Below are positions 15,232 through 25,594 of a DNA stretch of 64,000 bases, piece after piece. Each line of letters opens with the position of its first letter. Position 1 is the first letter of the stretch. The notes beneath the pieces were generated by a model that had not been told where the DNA came from, did no database searches, and saw nothing but the letters and a program-made list of their open reading frames with translations. Source of the stretch: Pseudoalteromonas luteoviolacea B = ATCC 29581 (GTDB lineage: Bacteria; Pseudomonadota; Gammaproteobacteria; Enterobacterales; Alteromonadaceae). The DNA lies in the NCBI GenBank assembly GCA_000333235.1, contig CAPN01000032.1, positions 62,001-126,000 on the forward strand, read 5' to 3'. The position numbers and the translations under genes were made by a program.

Positions 15232-16112
15232 TAAATTTCGCTCAACTTTTGAAACTCTTGCCATATTGTTCGAGCTACTGGACCATGATGTTTATTCGGT
15301 TGGCGAAAAACATGGATTTTAGCATGAAAGGTATCTTGCTTATCTGTGACGCGAATTTGTTCTAACAATCCGGATGCGAGTTCAGTTTGACAATGAGTTA
15401 AGCTCATCAACGCCCACCCTGTGCCGTTTAGCACAAAAGATTTCAGCATATCTAAATCATCAATCTTCATTAAGCTTGCGCCTTTTGCGTACGCGAGTCG
15501 CTCACTATCAAAGCTAAAATCGCTTTCGACCATTGCCAAACATGGATATTGAGAAAGCGTTTCATAACTTAAAGAAGTCGGCATTAAACCCGGTTTTGCA
15601 ACAATACCAAACGTAATATCACCGATTGGCATTGAATCATAATCTCCAGTGGCATGAAACAAATCAAACCATGGTCCAATACCTAAGTCTGCAGAACCAT
15701 CGTTGACTTGTTCAAGCGCAGCAAAACGCTTGCCATTACTTAACATAAACTCCGTGTTCGGAAATAAATGAAAAACTCCCGTTAGCACCGCCTGATAATC
15801 AGGAGAATTAAAGATTGGTTGATAACAAATTCGTAACTTAGGTTCGTTACCCTGTGCGAGTTCTTTGGCTAACGAGCCTAAATGCTTATAGCGCAACAGC
15901 ACCATTTGCGCTTCACGATGAAAATGCCGCCCCTTATCCGTTAAGGAGAGTCTATAATGAGTTCGGTCTAATAACGTAAAGCCAACCTCTTCTTCGAGCT
16001 TTTTGATCGATTGAGTCAATGCAGGTTGCGTTTTGTGCAGCTTTATCGCGGCGTCGCTTAAACTATCAGAATCAGCGATGACATCAAGCATTTCAAGCTG
16101 GGCTAATTTCAT
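15216..16112 (-). CDS. LysR-family transcriptional regulator
   Basis: 298 residues: N-terminal winged HTH (MKLAQLEMLDVIADSDSLSD, AAIKLHKTQPALTQSIKKLEEE, residues 21-42) and C-terminal type-2 periplasmic-binding effector domain. It is divergent from an RND efflux pair, with a 95-bp shared intergenic region holding an AT-rich TTATAA...TTATAA stretch at 16141-16160 that could be its site, so it probably regulates the pump (inference). Its last codons and TGA lie inside a repeat element, suggesting the natural C-terminus was altered by the insertion. Confidence 0.9.
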   Translation of the reverse strand: MKLAQLEMLDVIADSDSLSDAAIKLHKTQPALTQSIKKLEEEVGFTLLDRTHYRLSLTDKGRHFHREAQMVLLRYKHLGSLAKELAQGNEPKLRICYQPIFNSPDYQAVLTGVFHLFPNTEFMLSNGKRFAALEQVNDGSADLGIGPWFDLFHATGDYDSMPIGDITFGIVAKPGLMPTSLSYETLSQYPCLAMVESDFSFDSERLAYAKGASLMKIDDLDMLKSFVLNGTGWALMSLTHCQTELASGLLEQIRVTDKQDTFHAKIHVFRQPNKHHGPVARTIWQEFQKLSEIYTQST

Positions 16113-16207
16113 AAGAAAAACTTATTTTGTTTTAAACTTTTTATAATTTTTAATTTATAACGGATTCTCGTATTCTGCTACAATTAAATTAGATACGGAG
16201 TATTTCA

Positions 16208-17290
16208 ATGGCAGCAAGATTATTGGCACTCGTGCCGTTTATAGTATTTTTGAGTGCGTGCCAAGAAGCGCCGCCTCCATCCTCTAGTGAAGCGCTCATT
16301 CGTCCAGTTAAACTCTTCACAGTTAATGGCCAGTCTAACGAAAATATACGTCACTTTCCTGCCGAAGTCGTGGCTAATCAAGGTTCCTATTTAGCCTTTC
16401 GTGTCAGTGGCGAACTAATGGAATTCCCTGCTTTAGCAGGTCAGCACGTTAATAAAGGTCAATTACTTGCTAAGCTTGATCCAGAAGATTTTCAGCTGCA
16501 AGTTGAAGAACGCCAAGCTCGGTACGAACTCGCCCTGTCTCAATTGGCTCGAATTGAAAAACTTAAACTTCAAGGGGTTGCTAGCCAAGCAGAATTTGAC
16601 CAAGCATTAGCGAATAAAGAAGTCGCAGAATCAGCTCTAAAAATTGCCAAAACCAACCTCGAGAATGCCGAACTGCGTGCGCCCTTTAGTGGCACGGTGG
16701 CTAAAGTATTTGTCAAAAACTTCGAAAATATTCAAGCCAAACAAAATATTTTGCGCTTAGAAACTCGCGACTTAATGGACGTCGTGATCCAAGTTCCTGA
16801 AAAGCTTGTCGCTCGAGTCGACAAAGAAACAAATTATCAACCCACGGTTATGTTCGACGGATTTCCAAATAAATCCTATGAACTTACTATTAAAGAATGG
16901 GATACCCAAGCTGACCCTATCACGCTGACTTATAAAGTGGTGTTCTCACTACCTGTACCCACAGATTTCAATTTACTTGCCGGTATGACAGGTCATGTCT
17001 ACATTGATCTCAACAAAATCTCTAGCATCGACAAAAACGCGCATATTGTTCCTGTTGAAGCGGTTTTTTCTAACCCAGATCAAACATTAAAAGACAATGC
17101 CTTTGTGTGGGTTTATGACGTTCAAACTCAAACTGTCAGTAAAAAAGCGGTGACTGTCGGCAAGTTGCATCACAATGGCATCGAAGTAATTTCTGGCCTA
17201 GAAAAGGATCAGATTATTGTCTCTGCTGGTGTCCACCATTTAAAAGAAGGGTTAAAAGTAAGACCATGGCAAAAAGAGCGAGGCTTATAA
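16208..17290 (+). CDS. RND efflux periplasmic adaptor lipoprotein
   Basis: 360 residues of the HlyD/AcrA membrane-fusion family. N-terminal lipoprotein signal with lipobox LSAC (Cys at about 18). Lipoyl half-motifs (GQHVNKGQLLAKLDPEDF and LRAPFSGTVAKVF) flank a short helical hairpin (about 105-150), followed by beta-barrel and membrane-proximal domains. It links the inner-membrane pump to an outer-membrane channel, which is not encoded here. SD GGAG at 16197-16200. One base separates it from the permease gene. Confidence 0.9.
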   Translation: MAARLLALVPFIVFLSACQEAPPPSSSEALIRPVKLFTVNGQSNENIRHFPAEVVANQGSYLAFRVSGELMEFPALAGQHVNKGQLLAKLDPEDFQLQVEERQARYELALSQLARIEKLKLQGVASQAEFDQALANKEVAESALKIAKTNLENAELRAPFSGTVAKVFVKNFENIQAKQNILRLETRDLMDVVIQVPEKLVARVDKETNYQPTVMFDGFPNKSYELTIKEWDTQADPITLTYKVVFSLPVPTDFNLLAGMTGHVYIDLNKISSIDKNAHIVPVEAVFSNPDQTLKDNAFVWVYDVQTQTVSKKAVTVGKLHHNGIEVISGLEKDQIIVSAGVHHLKEGLKVRPWQKERGL

Positions 17291-17291
17291 T

Positions 17292-20200
17292 ATGAGCCTC
17301 GCAAAATGGTCTATTGAAAATAAAGTGATCAGCTGGATGTTCGCCCTATTATTGTTTATTGGCGGTTCGGTTTCTTATTTACAACTTGGTCAATTAGAAG
17401 ACCCTGAATTTACGCTAAAAAAAGCGATGATTGTCACCCTTTATCCTGGTGCCTCACCACAGCAAGTTGAAGAAGAAGTCACATTTCCGATTGAGACCGC
17501 GATCCAAGAATTACCTTATGTAGACTATGTCACATCTATTTCTTCTCCTGGCAAATCGCAAATTTCAGTTGAAATGAAAAGTACTTATCGTAAAAAAGAT
17601 TTGCAGCAGATCTGGGATGAGTTACGTCGAAAAGTCAATGATTTAAGCCCACGCTTACCGCCAGGCGTACAGCCAAGTAAAATAATCGATGATTTCGCTG
17701 ACGTTTATGGCGTACTTTATGCCGTTACTGGCGACGGCTATTCGTATGACGAACTCAAAGACTATGTTGATTTCCTCAAACGTGAACTCGTTCTCGTAAA
17801 CGGAGTCAGCAAGGTAACGGTTGCAGGTGAACAACAAGCACAAGTGATCGTCGAGATTTCAACCCAAAAGCTTGCACAGCTTGGTATTTCTCCCAATACG
17901 ATATTTCAAATTTTACAACAGCAAAATACCGTATCGAACGCAGGGAAAGTGTTGGTGGATAACGAGTACATTCGCTTGCACCCTACTGGCGAATTCCAAA
18001 ATGTTGAAGAGATGAACAATCTACTTATCTCTAAACCTGGTGCAAAAGAACTCATTTATCTTGGCGATGTAGCCACGGTGAGTCGTGAATACGCCGAAGT
18101 ACCGTCACACATTACTACATTCAACCAGCAGCAAGCTTTATTAGTTGGTGTGTCTTTTAGTTCAGGTGTAAACGTTGTTGATGTTGGCAATCGTTTAAAC
18201 AAACACCTACACGAACTTGATTTTCAGCGTCCACATGGCATGGAAATTAGCACGGTTTACAATCAACCTAACGAGGTCGAAAAGTCTGTTGATAGTTTTA
18301 TTATCAGTTTAGTCGAAGCTGTTGCCATTGTTATTGTGGTTTTGCTTATTTTTATGGGGTTCAAAAGCGGGCTATTAATTGGTGGGATCTTACTGCTTAC
18401 CGTCCTTGGCACATTTATCTTTATGAAGCTCTTCAACATCGATTTACAACGGATAAGTCTAGGCGCTTTGATCATTGCACTAGGTATGCTTGTTGATAAC
18501 GCTATCGTTGTGACAGAAGGCATTTTAATTAATTTAAAACGCGGAATGAGTAAAGTTCAAGCATCTGTCAACATCGTCGCTCAAACGAAATGGCCACTAC
18601 TCGGTGCGACGGTTATTGCGATTACCGCTTTTGCTCCAATCGGTTTAAGCTCGGATGCCAGCGGCGAGTTTGCCGGCAGCTTATTTTGGGTGTTATTGAT
18701 TAGCTTGCTACTCAGTTGGGTTACAGCCATCACACTCACACCGTTTTTTGCTGACTTATTATTTAAAGAATCTAAGCAAGGTAGCACTGAAGAAATCGAT
18801 CCCTATCAAGGCGCTTTGTTTACTGCCTATAAAGAGCTTCTTAGCTTCGCAATGAAACATCGCTGGCTTACGATTATTGCCATGGTAGCGTTAATGTTTG
18901 TGTCGGTAATTGGCTTTAAATCCGTAAAACAATCCTTCTTCCCAGCATCGAATACGCCGATGTTCTATGTCGATTATTGGCATTATGAAGGAGCCGATAT
19001 TCGCGATACGGCAAAGAATATCGCCGAGCTTGAAGCATTCTTACTAGACGATGAGTTAGTCGAAGAGGTTACCTCAACCATTGGTCAAGGTGCTCCGCGT
19101 TTTATGTTGACTTACTCACCAGAAAAACAATACGCCGCATTTGGGCAATTAATTATTCGTGTGAAAAGTCGAGAAGCGGTTACTACCATGATAGACAAAG
19201 TACGCGACTACGAACAAACCCACGTACTGAGTGCAAAGTTGAAAGTAAAACGCATGGAGATAGGTCCATCGACCGATGCGAAAATAGAAGCACGTTTTTC
19301 AGGTCCTGATCCTGTGGTATTGCGCCAATTGGCTGCGCAGGCTAAAGCAATCATAGAGAAAGACCCTAAAGCGTTTAACATTCGTGACAATTGGCGTCAG
19401 CGTACAAAAGTGATCAGACCCCAATTCAATGAACAAAAAGCGCGACGCTTAGGTATTTCAAAATCGGATCTTGACCAGCTTTTATTAACCAGTATGTCGG
19501 GAAAGACTGTTGGGCTCTATCGCGACGGTACTCAACTACTGCCAATTATTGCCCGCTCACCAGAAGAGGAACGCTTAAACGTCGAGAACTTGCCAGACTT
19601 ACAAATTTATAGCCCAGTATATGGTGTGTTTGTGCCGGTTACTCAGGTCGTGGATGAGTTTAACGTTGAATGGGAAGATCCAATTATCATGCGACGCGAC
19701 CGTAAACGCACTATCACCGTTATGGCCGATCACGATGTAAATGGTGATGAAACACCTGCAAAACTGTTCGCTCGCGTACGTTCTGACATTGAAGCAATTG
19801 AACTACCCCGTGGCTATGAAATGCAATGGGGCGGCGAATATGAATCTTCAAGTAAAGCACAAACGGCCATTTTTGGTTCGCTACCGGTGGGTTATTTAGC
19901 CATGTTTATGATTACGGTGATGCTATTTAATTCAGTGCGTCAGCCATTAGTGATATGGGCAACGGTCCCATTAGCTATTATTGGTGTTTCGTTTGGACTG
20001 CTTACTATGAATGCGCCATTTAGTTTTATGGCATTACTCGGTTTATTGAGCCTCTCGGGAATGCTAATTAAAAACGGGATTGTATTGATTGACCAAATTA
20101 ATCTGGAATTAGCAAGCGGCAAGACACCCTATCAAGCCATATTTGATTCTGGGATAAGCCGTGTACGTCCAGTGTCAATGGCTGCCATTACAACAATTTT

Positions 20201-20336
20201 AGGCATGATCCCATTATTGTTCGACGTGTTCTTTCAGTCTATGGCGGTAACCATCATGTTTGGCTTAGGCTTTGCGACCATTCTTACACTCGTCGTAGTT
20301 CCCGTGCTTTACGCAATTCTATTTAAGGTAAAATAA
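17292..20336 (+). CDS. RND multidrug-type efflux permease
   Basis: 1014 residues, normal HAE-type RND size: a membrane helix at 10-30, a large periplasmic loop (about 35-330), helices about 335-480, a second loop and six C-terminal helices. Landmarks: LYPGASPQQVEEEVTFPIE, the conserved RNxxDN-like RRKVND segment and the helix-4 motif ALGMLVDNAIVVTEG, in which Asp402-Asn403 stands where AcrB has Asp-Asp; this variant is common in the MexK/VexH-like branch. Proton-driven trimeric exporter; substrates unknown. Forms a pair with the adaptor; probably uses a TolC-type channel encoded elsewhere. Confidence 0.92.
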   Translation: MSLAKWSIENKVISWMFALLLFIGGSVSYLQLGQLEDPEFTLKKAMIVTLYPGASPQQVEEEVTFPIETAIQELPYVDYVTSISSPGKSQISVEMKSTYRKKDLQQIWDELRRKVNDLSPRLPPGVQPSKIIDDFADVYGVLYAVTGDGYSYDELKDYVDFLKRELVLVNGVSKVTVAGEQQAQVIVEISTQKLAQLGISPNTIFQILQQQNTVSNAGKVLVDNEYIRLHPTGEFQNVEEMNNLLISKPGAKELIYLGDVATVSREYAEVPSHITTFNQQQALLVGVSFSSGVNVVDVGNRLNKHLHELDFQRPHGMEISTVYNQPNEVEKSVDSFIISLVEAVAIVIVVLLIFMGFKSGLLIGGILLLTVLGTFIFMKLFNIDLQRISLGALIIALGMLVDNAIVVTEGILINLKRGMSKVQASVNIVAQTKWPLLGATVIAITAFAPIGLSSDASGEFAGSLFWVLLISLLLSWVTAITLTPFFADLLFKESKQGSTEEIDPYQGALFTAYKELLSFAMKHRWLTIIAMVALMFVSVIGFKSVKQSFFPASNTPMFYVDYWHYEGADIRDTAKNIAELEAFLLDDELVEEVTSTIGQGAPRFMLTYSPEKQYAAFGQLIIRVKSREAVTTMIDKVRDYEQTHVLSAKLKVKRMEIGPSTDAKIEARFSGPDPVVLRQLAAQAKAIIEKDPKAFNIRDNWRQRTKVIRPQFNEQKARRLGISKSDLDQLLLTSMSGKTVGLYRDGTQLLPIIARSPEEERLNVENLPDLQIYSPVYGVFVPVTQVVDEFNVEWEDPIIMRRDRKRTITVMADHDVNGDETPAKLFARVRSDIEAIELPRGYEMQWGGEYESSSKAQTAIFGSLPVGYLAMFMITVMLFNSVRQPLVIWATVPLAIIGVSFGLLTMNAPFSFMALLGLLSLSGMLIKNGIVLIDQINLELASGKTPYQAIFDSGISRVRPVSMAAITTILGMIPLLFDVFFQSMAVTIMFGLGFATILTLVVVPVLYAILFKVK

Positions 20337-20347
20337 AATTATTGAAC

Positions 20348-20382
20348 AAACAAAAAGCCATCGATTGGATGGCTTTTTGTTT
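20348..20382. terminator. Terminator after the RND permease
   Basis: AAACAAAAAGCCATC (20348-20362) and GATGGCTTTTTGTTT (20368-20382) make a perfect 15-bp stem with a 5-nt loop and flanking T- and A-runs. Works in both directions, so it can also end adhP, whose stop is 30 bp away on the minus strand. Confidence 0.88.
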
Positions 20383-20411
20383 TGCACTGGGAAGAATGCA
20401 CACTTTTTGGA

Positions 20412-21425
20412 TCACTTCATAGCAAGTACCACGCGACCATTAATTTCACCACGTAACATCCTTGCATAAACGTGATTAATGTCTTTGAGCTCTGCGGTTT
20501 CAATGATCGACTTTACTTTACCATCTGCGGCAAATTGCAAACATTCTTTAAGATCTTTACGAGTACCGACAATACTTCCGATTACTTTCGTGCCGTTAAG
20601 CACAGTATCAAAAATGGGTAATGGCAGAGTCTCTGGCGGTAATCCGACTAACACGCAGGTTCCACCTCGCCTAAGTGAGCGATACGCAGCAGCAAAGGCT
20701 GATTTTGACACTGCAGTTACCACACTCGCGTGGACACCTCCAATGCGATCTTTAATTGCTGCTTCTGGCTGTTCTTTGGTGTAGTCGACAACCATGGATG
20801 CTCCTAGGTCTTTTGCTAGAGATAGTTTTTCGTTCCCAGTATCCACTGCGATGACATTAAATCCCATTGCCTTGGCATATTGAATTGCAAGGTGACCTAG
20901 GCCACCAACTCCAACGATAGAAACCCACTGACCAGGTTTAGCCCCGCTTACTTTAAGTGCTTTATATGTGGTGACCCCTGCACAAAACAAAGGCGCAGCT
21001 TCAACAAAACTCAAGTTATCTGGTATCTTGACGACATAATTAGCGTCAGCCAGGCAATACTGCGCATAAGCACCATCAACGGAATAACCACTATTTTGTT
21101 GTTCAGGACACAAATTCTCATTGCCATCCAAACAATAATCACAGTGTCCACACGCACTGTGTAGCCAAGGAATGCCAACTCGATCGCCAACCACTAAATG
21201 GTGAACATCGCCCGCAATCTCAATGATTTGACCCACTCCTTCATGGCCCGGAATAAGGGGTAATTTTGCTTTTACAGGCCAATCGCCGTGACAGGCATGA
21301 ACGTCTGTATGACAAACACCGCAGGCGTGTATCTGAACGAGCACCTTGCCACTGGTTACTTGTGGCGTCTCGACTTCTTTAATTTCTAATGGTGATTTAA
21401 ACTCAGTTGCAACGGCGGCTTTCAT
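20412..21425 (-). CDS. adhP: Zinc-dependent alcohol dehydrogenase, AdhP type
   Basis: 337 residues, MDR superfamily. Catalytic zinc site: [15 protein letters not shown], then GHEGVG and the later Cys in [14 protein letters not shown]. Structural zinc site: [18 protein letters not shown]-binding [16 protein letters not shown]. Oxidises primary alcohols or reduces aldehydes (ethanol being the standard substrate). Stands alone between two terminators or gaps. Confidence 0.93.
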   Translation of the reverse strand: MKAAVATEFKSPLEIKEVETPQVTSGKVLVQIHACGVCHTDVHACHGDWPVKAKLPLIPGHEGVGQIIEIAGDVHHLVVGDRVGIPWLHSACGHCDYCLDGNENLCPEQQNSGYSVDGAYAQYCLADANYVVKIPDNLSFVEAAPLFCAGVTTYKALKVSGAKPGQWVSIVGVGGLGHLAIQYAKAMGFNVIAVDTGNEKLSLAKDLGASMVVDYTKEQPEAAIKDRIGGVHASVVTAVSKSAFAAAYRSLRRGGTCVLVGLPPETLPLPIFDTVLNGTKVIGSIVGTRKDLKECLQFAADGKVKSIIETAELKDINHVYARMLRGEINGRVVLAMK

Positions 21426-21574
21426 AGCACTTCCTGTTCTTCTTTCTAAAAACTTTAATTTATAGAAGTGTAACGAAGGAGCGGTGAAACGCCTTGACCC
21501 AGAGCAAAAGCAAGGTGCTTTGTATGCGTATTCGCAGCAACTTTCTTTTAACTCTGACCCTATTGGTATGGAAG

Positions 21575-22531
21575 CTACTTTTTAAGGCTTAGCGTGCCTT
21601 TTGCACGATTTGGTTTTCCATGATCACGCGTGTTGTGATTCTGCTTAAAACCTGCGGTTTTTGATTTTTTTGGTTGTTGAGGACGGTTCTCGTTCACCAA
21701 TAAGTTCTCTGATTCTTGTTCTTTCGCTTGCTTCTCTTGGCGACGTTCGTCTTTCACTTTTTTACTTTGCGGATTAACCCAATCATCGCGTTTACGCGGA
21801 TCAACACTGCCCTCAGCAGTTTTTGCGGAATCCGAAACTGCGGCGTCAATAACGCTTAATTCCTGCTCAGTGAGTAAACGCCACTCTCCAGGCCTTAAAC
21901 CATTCAAATTAATGTTCATAATTCGAACACGTTTTAACTCAGTTACTTCGTAATTTAAGTACTCACACATACGACGTATTTGACGGTTTAACCCTTGTGT
22001 AAGAATAATTGAAAACCGATCAACTCCTATCTTTTTGACTTTGCAACGCTTTGTAACAGTGCCCAAAATTGGAATACCACTGGCCATTTTGCCAATAAAA
22101 TGAGGATCTATTGGTTTGTCTACCTTTACGAGATATTCTTTCTCATGATTATTACCCGCTCGCAAAATCTTATTGACGATATCGCCTTCATTCGTTAAGA
22201 AAATAAGTCCTTCGGAAGGTCTATCGAGTCGCCCTATTGGAAAAATACGCTCGTGATAGTTTACTGCTTTTACGATATTGCTCTTTATCTTACTCTCGGT
22301 CGTGCAAGTCACGCCAACAGGCTTATTGTAAGCGATTATTACGCGTTTTGGCTTAGCCTTTAACGATCTTCCATCGACTAATACGTCGTCGCTATCCGAT
22401 ACTTTAGTGCCCATCACTGCAACTTCACCATTTATTGAAACTCGACCAGCCTCAATAATTGCATCGGCTTCTCGGCGTGAACAGAAACCAGTTTCGCTGA
22501 TGTATTTGTTTAAGCGCTTAAGTTCAGACAT
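21575..22531 (-). CDS. rluF: 23S rRNA pseudouridine(2604) synthase
   Basis: 318 residues. N-terminal S4 RNA-binding domain ([21 protein letters not shown]), then the RsuA/RluF catalytic domain with the active aspartate in [16 protein letters not shown] and closing motif [15 protein letters not shown]. IGRLDxxSEGL and the [11 protein letters not shown] region fit RluF, which makes pseudouridine 2604 in 23S rRNA. The C-terminus (about 235-318) is a charged, low-complexity Lys/Arg/Gln tail, longer than in many homologs, probably for RNA contact. Confidence 0.9.
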   Translation of the reverse strand: MSELKRLNKYISETGFCSRREADAIIEAGRVSINGEVAVMGTKVSDSDDVLVDGRSLKAKPKRVIIAYNKPVGVTCTTESKIKSNIVKAVNYHERIFPIGRLDRPSEGLIFLTNEGDIVNKILRAGNNHEKEYLVKVDKPIDPHFIGKMASGIPILGTVTKRCKVKKIGVDRFSIILTQGLNRQIRRMCEYLNYEVTELKRVRIMNINLNGLRPGEWRLLTEQELSVIDAAVSDSAKTAEGSVDPRKRDDWVNPQSKKVKDERRQEKQAKEQESENLLVNENRPQQPKKSKTAGFKQNHNTRDHGKPNRAKGTLSLKK

Positions 22532-22591
22532 GGTATTTCTCAGTTGCAGTAAAGGCCGCTATTGTAAACGACCTCAGGGATTTTTGAAGTA

Positions 22592-23710
22592 CTATTTCGA
22601 GAACTGTTGACTACTAGAACTTGGTTTTCTCCTCAGCCAACTCGATAATAAGAATTCACAAGGGCCTTGTGTATAAAAACGAAAATAGACATTCGCTAGA
22701 ATTAATTGAATACCTAAAATGCACGTCGAAAATAGCGCATAATCGAGCAGGTTAAAGGTAAGGATCCACTCCGGAAATAATAATCTAAAAAATACCACGG
22801 CGACGATACTTTGACTTAAATAAATAGTTAATGACATTCTACCTGCATTAGCAAAAAAGCGACTTAACAAAGACTTTGTTCGCATTGCACGTGCCACAAT
22901 GTGTACTATCACTGCCGCGCTAAAAAACGCTGCAAGCCAATTAATGGCTTCACTAATTGAAACGAGACGTACATCATTTGACAACCTAAACATGGCAACT
23001 AACGCACTAAACATAAAGGCTAAGATCAACGCGACACCAAATACTGAATCAGGTAATCCTTTGTTAAACCATCCTTTTTGCCAAGCGCCAAGACCCAAGC
23101 GCATAAGTGATAATGTGTACCACAGCGTCAGAAAAGGTAATATAACAAGCATAATCAAAAAGTTTTTGGCGTTGTCTGTGAACAAGGCAATGGGATCATG
23201 GAAGGTTCGATAGTAGGCCTCGAGAAATTCACTACTTTGCCTGGTAGGCGTAATCGTAGGATCAATAAAAGTCAGCAAAAACAATATTAGAGACATAACT
23301 AAAAGTAAGGCAAAACCAGAACGGAGATTCTGCTCCGCTGATTTATCGAGGTAATTGACTAAAAGTAAGCCTGCACAGCCATAAGCCAGTAGAATATCGC
23401 CAGCCCAAATAAACAGGCCATGGGCAGCACCAATGACAATTAGCGCTCGATTGCGATCATTAATTTTACTGACTGATGAATATTTCTTATATTGTATAGC
23501 AATGGCACAGCCAAATAAAAAACAAAACAAGGTTCTGAAACGACCATCAACAATCGTCGAATTGAATAACGTTAACCCTTTGTCGGCCCAATGAGGGGCA
23601 TCACTCGCGACATAGCCCCATTCAAACACACCAAAATACGGGATATTCATGATGAACAACCCCAGTACTGCAATACCCCTTAATACATCTAACTGATGCA
23701 ATCGTGTCAT
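22592..23710 (-). CDS. DUF418 (YeiB-like) integral membrane protein
   Basis: 372 residues with roughly eight to ten membrane segments. The N-terminal RLHQLDVLRGIAVLGLFIMN and RFRTLFCFLFGCAIA are hallmarks of YeiB/DUF418 proteins, related to membrane acyltransferases; role unknown. It is 8 bp downstream of the HDOD gene on the same strand, so the two are probably co-transcribed. Confidence 0.88.
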   Translation of the reverse strand: MTRLHQLDVLRGIAVLGLFIMNIPYFGVFEWGYVASDAPHWADKGLTLFNSTIVDGRFRTLFCFLFGCAIAIQYKKYSSVSKINDRNRALIVIGAAHGLFIWAGDILLAYGCAGLLLVNYLDKSAEQNLRSGFALLLVMSLILFLLTFIDPTITPTRQSSEFLEAYYRTFHDPIALFTDNAKNFLIMLVILPFLTLWYTLSLMRLGLGAWQKGWFNKGLPDSVFGVALILAFMFSALVAMFRLSNDVRLVSISEAINWLAAFFSAAVIVHIVARAMRTKSLLSRFFANAGRMSLTIYLSQSIVAVVFFRLLFPEWILTFNLLDYALFSTCILGIQLILANVYFRFYTQGPCEFLLSSWLRRKPSSSSQQFSK

Positions 23711-23718
23711 AGCTATCC

Positions 23719-24933
23719 TTATATTTTGTCGTTATACATATCTGCCCACCGAATCGCAGCCTGATGAAAATCAGGTAAACAATCATCATCTATATTCACG
23801 AGCATGCATGACTCTTGAAGGGCCCACCAACTGCCTTTTTCATATGCCTTGACGACATTTAAAATATAATACAGCATGTTTTGTTTGCCGATCAAAGCAT
23901 CATGAATTATCTCTGGAAAAGGCAATTTATTAACAACCAGTTCCATTGGTTTATCTAAAATGGCATCGAGCAAGGAAAAAAGCCCAACTAGGAAAGCTGA
24001 ATTAGCTTGATTAGGTTGTATTTTCTTGGCAATGAGTTCACAAAATCGAGAACGAACGATACTTAACCGAGTTAATTCCGAGGGTTTCATGTGCGCTACG
24101 TGTGCAGTCATAATCAAGCCGACAAATTTTCTTACTCGTTCATCACCTAAATACACCAACGCTTGCTTTAACGATTCGATTCGGCTTTTGATTGGGAAAA
24201 CACCAGAATTTATCAATCGCAACAACTTATAGGCAAGTGCCGTATCTTGCGCAAATAATTCAGCGATTTTCTTTAAATTAATATTTGGTTTGAGTACCTC
24301 AGCATAGATAAGTAAGGCAATTGCATAGTTTATCTCTATGTCATTTTGTTCAATAACTCGCGGTTTTGCAAAAAAGTAGCCCTGGAAAAAATTAAACCCC
24401 ATTGCTTTTGCCTGCTCGAACTCTTCAAGCGTTTCAACTTTCTCTGCCAATAGCTTTAGATTTTTACGTTGCTTTAAATCCTCCACTATTGGAGCAATTT
24501 TATCTAATGGCGTTGCCATAACGTCAAATTTGATCAAGCGAATTAGTTTTAGAAAAGGCTCCCAACGCTCACAATACTCAAAATCATCTAATGCCAGGCG
24601 GAAATCGTTATGAAACAAACGCCTGATTAGCTCAAAATTTTCATCCGTCGGACGAATGGTTTCAAGAAGCTCTAAAATGACATCATTAGAAGGCAGAAAA
24701 TAGCTCAATTCTTGCTTTAATGAATCTGGACCAATATTAATTAGCGCTTTTTTACCTGAGGTCAAATAACGAGTACCAAGATTAAGTTGGTTATCCATGA
24801 TTAAGCGAGCTGTCGCTCTATCGTCAGAAATATTTGGAAAGCTGTTGCTCGTTCCATCTCTAAATAAGAGTTCGTATGCAACTACTTGTTGCTTTTTATT
24901 AAAGATCGGCTGACGCGCGACAAATACCTTCAA
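23719..24933 (-). CDS. EAL-like/HDOD signalling protein (YuxH/CdgJ type)
   Basis: 404 residues. N-terminal degenerate EAL domain (about 1-200): FVARQPIFNKKQQVVAYELLFRDG has ELL where active phosphodiesterases have EALLR, and the DDFG motif is DDFE, so c-di-GMP hydrolysis is unlikely. C-terminal HDOD domain (about 205-400) with AIALLIYAEVLKPNINLKKI and SLKQALVYLGDERVRKFV. Such proteins influence motility and biofilm in vibrios (family knowledge). Cytoplasmic; leads a likely two-gene operon with the DUF418 gene. Confidence 0.88.
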   Translation of the reverse strand: MKVFVARQPIFNKKQQVVAYELLFRDGTSNSFPNISDDRATARLIMDNQLNLGTRYLTSGKKALINIGPDSLKQELSYFLPSNDVILELLETIRPTDENFELIRRLFHNDFRLALDDFEYCERWEPFLKLIRLIKFDVMATPLDKIAPIVEDLKQRKNLKLLAEKVETLEEFEQAKAMGFNFFQGYFFAKPRVIEQNDIEINYAIALLIYAEVLKPNINLKKIAELFAQDTALAYKLLRLINSGVFPIKSRIESLKQALVYLGDERVRKFVGLIMTAHVAHMKPSELTRLSIVRSRFCELIAKKIQPNQANSAFLVGLFSLLDAILDKPMELVVNKLPFPEIIHDALIGKQNMLYYILNVVKAYEKGSWWALQESCMLVNIDDDCLPDFHQAAIRWADMYNDKI

Positions 24934-25594
24934 GTTAGGCTCCTTGGTTGAAGCTAAACATCCTATGCACCCACAATAATAGTCTAAAACTAATCAAGGA
25001 GTCGAAAAATGCGATATTGCAATACTTTTGTTTGTTTTTATAAGTGCATTTTAACCATAAAATCGTAAATTTAAAACTTAATGATAGAAAAGTATCTGAT
25101 TTACCGAATATCCAATCCTTTTTCATGAAGAATCTCTGGTGAAGCTGGTTACGTTAGAGATTTTTAAACACAAAAATACAATCTAAGTATCATTTCAGTA
25201 ATTATATGCAGAGCATGAGGCACAGCGCTGAATTTAGTACACTGCATTACAAAGGTTTTGATTGGAGTAGCAAAACTACGTATCAATTTAGCGTCGCGCC
25301 TCGGAGTAAACAAAATCGCGTTGAACAACCATACTGAGGTAACTTAGCTTTAACCCAAACGACTTATAAAACGTGTTTCACATCTTCTTCGTCTTTTTCA
25401 TACTAGACACACTAATGCTAAGAGGTAAGCCCCTTTCAAAAAAACTTAACAACGTAGAAGATACACCGTGGTGATCCCAATGGGCTAATTTTACAGCCGT
25501 TTATGCCGCATTATTGATTTTGATATGGGGAAACTATTACCTACAATCAATGCCTTGCCTAAACGCCTGTAAATTATTACTGAAAAGATATCGA
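24934..25594. other. 660-bp non-coding region before glgA terminus
   Basis: Between the HDOD gene start and the glgA stop there is no convincing gene. It contains AATCTCT/AGAGATT (25131-25137 and 25156-25162) followed by TTTTT, a possible orphan terminator, and a 40-codon open frame at 25215-25337 on the plus strand without recognisable similarity, perhaps a gene remnant. The last 105 bp hold repeat copy B. Confidence 0.55.
25490..25590. repeat. Copy B of the intergenic repeat family
   Basis: TTTACAGCCGTTTA (25490-25503) and TAAACGCCTGTAAA (25560-25573) are inverted arms with one mismatch. The interior GGGGAAACTATTACC, CAATGCCTTGCC matches copy C at 38514-38548 (GGGGAAAACCATTACC, CAATTATGCTTTGTC). 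It abuts the 3' end of glgA and may act as the operon's 3' RNA structure. Confidence 0.65.

Noticed and set aside
16141..16160. AT-rich TTATAA...TTATAA stretch as a LysR operator
   Set aside because: TTATAA is self-complementary and common in AT-rich DNA; it is only mentioned as a possibility, not called as a site.
25215..25337. 40-codon frame (MRHSAEF...) in the HDOD-glgA gap
   Set aside because: Too short, no similarity recognised and no clear ribosome site; kept only as a possible remnant in the intergenic entry.
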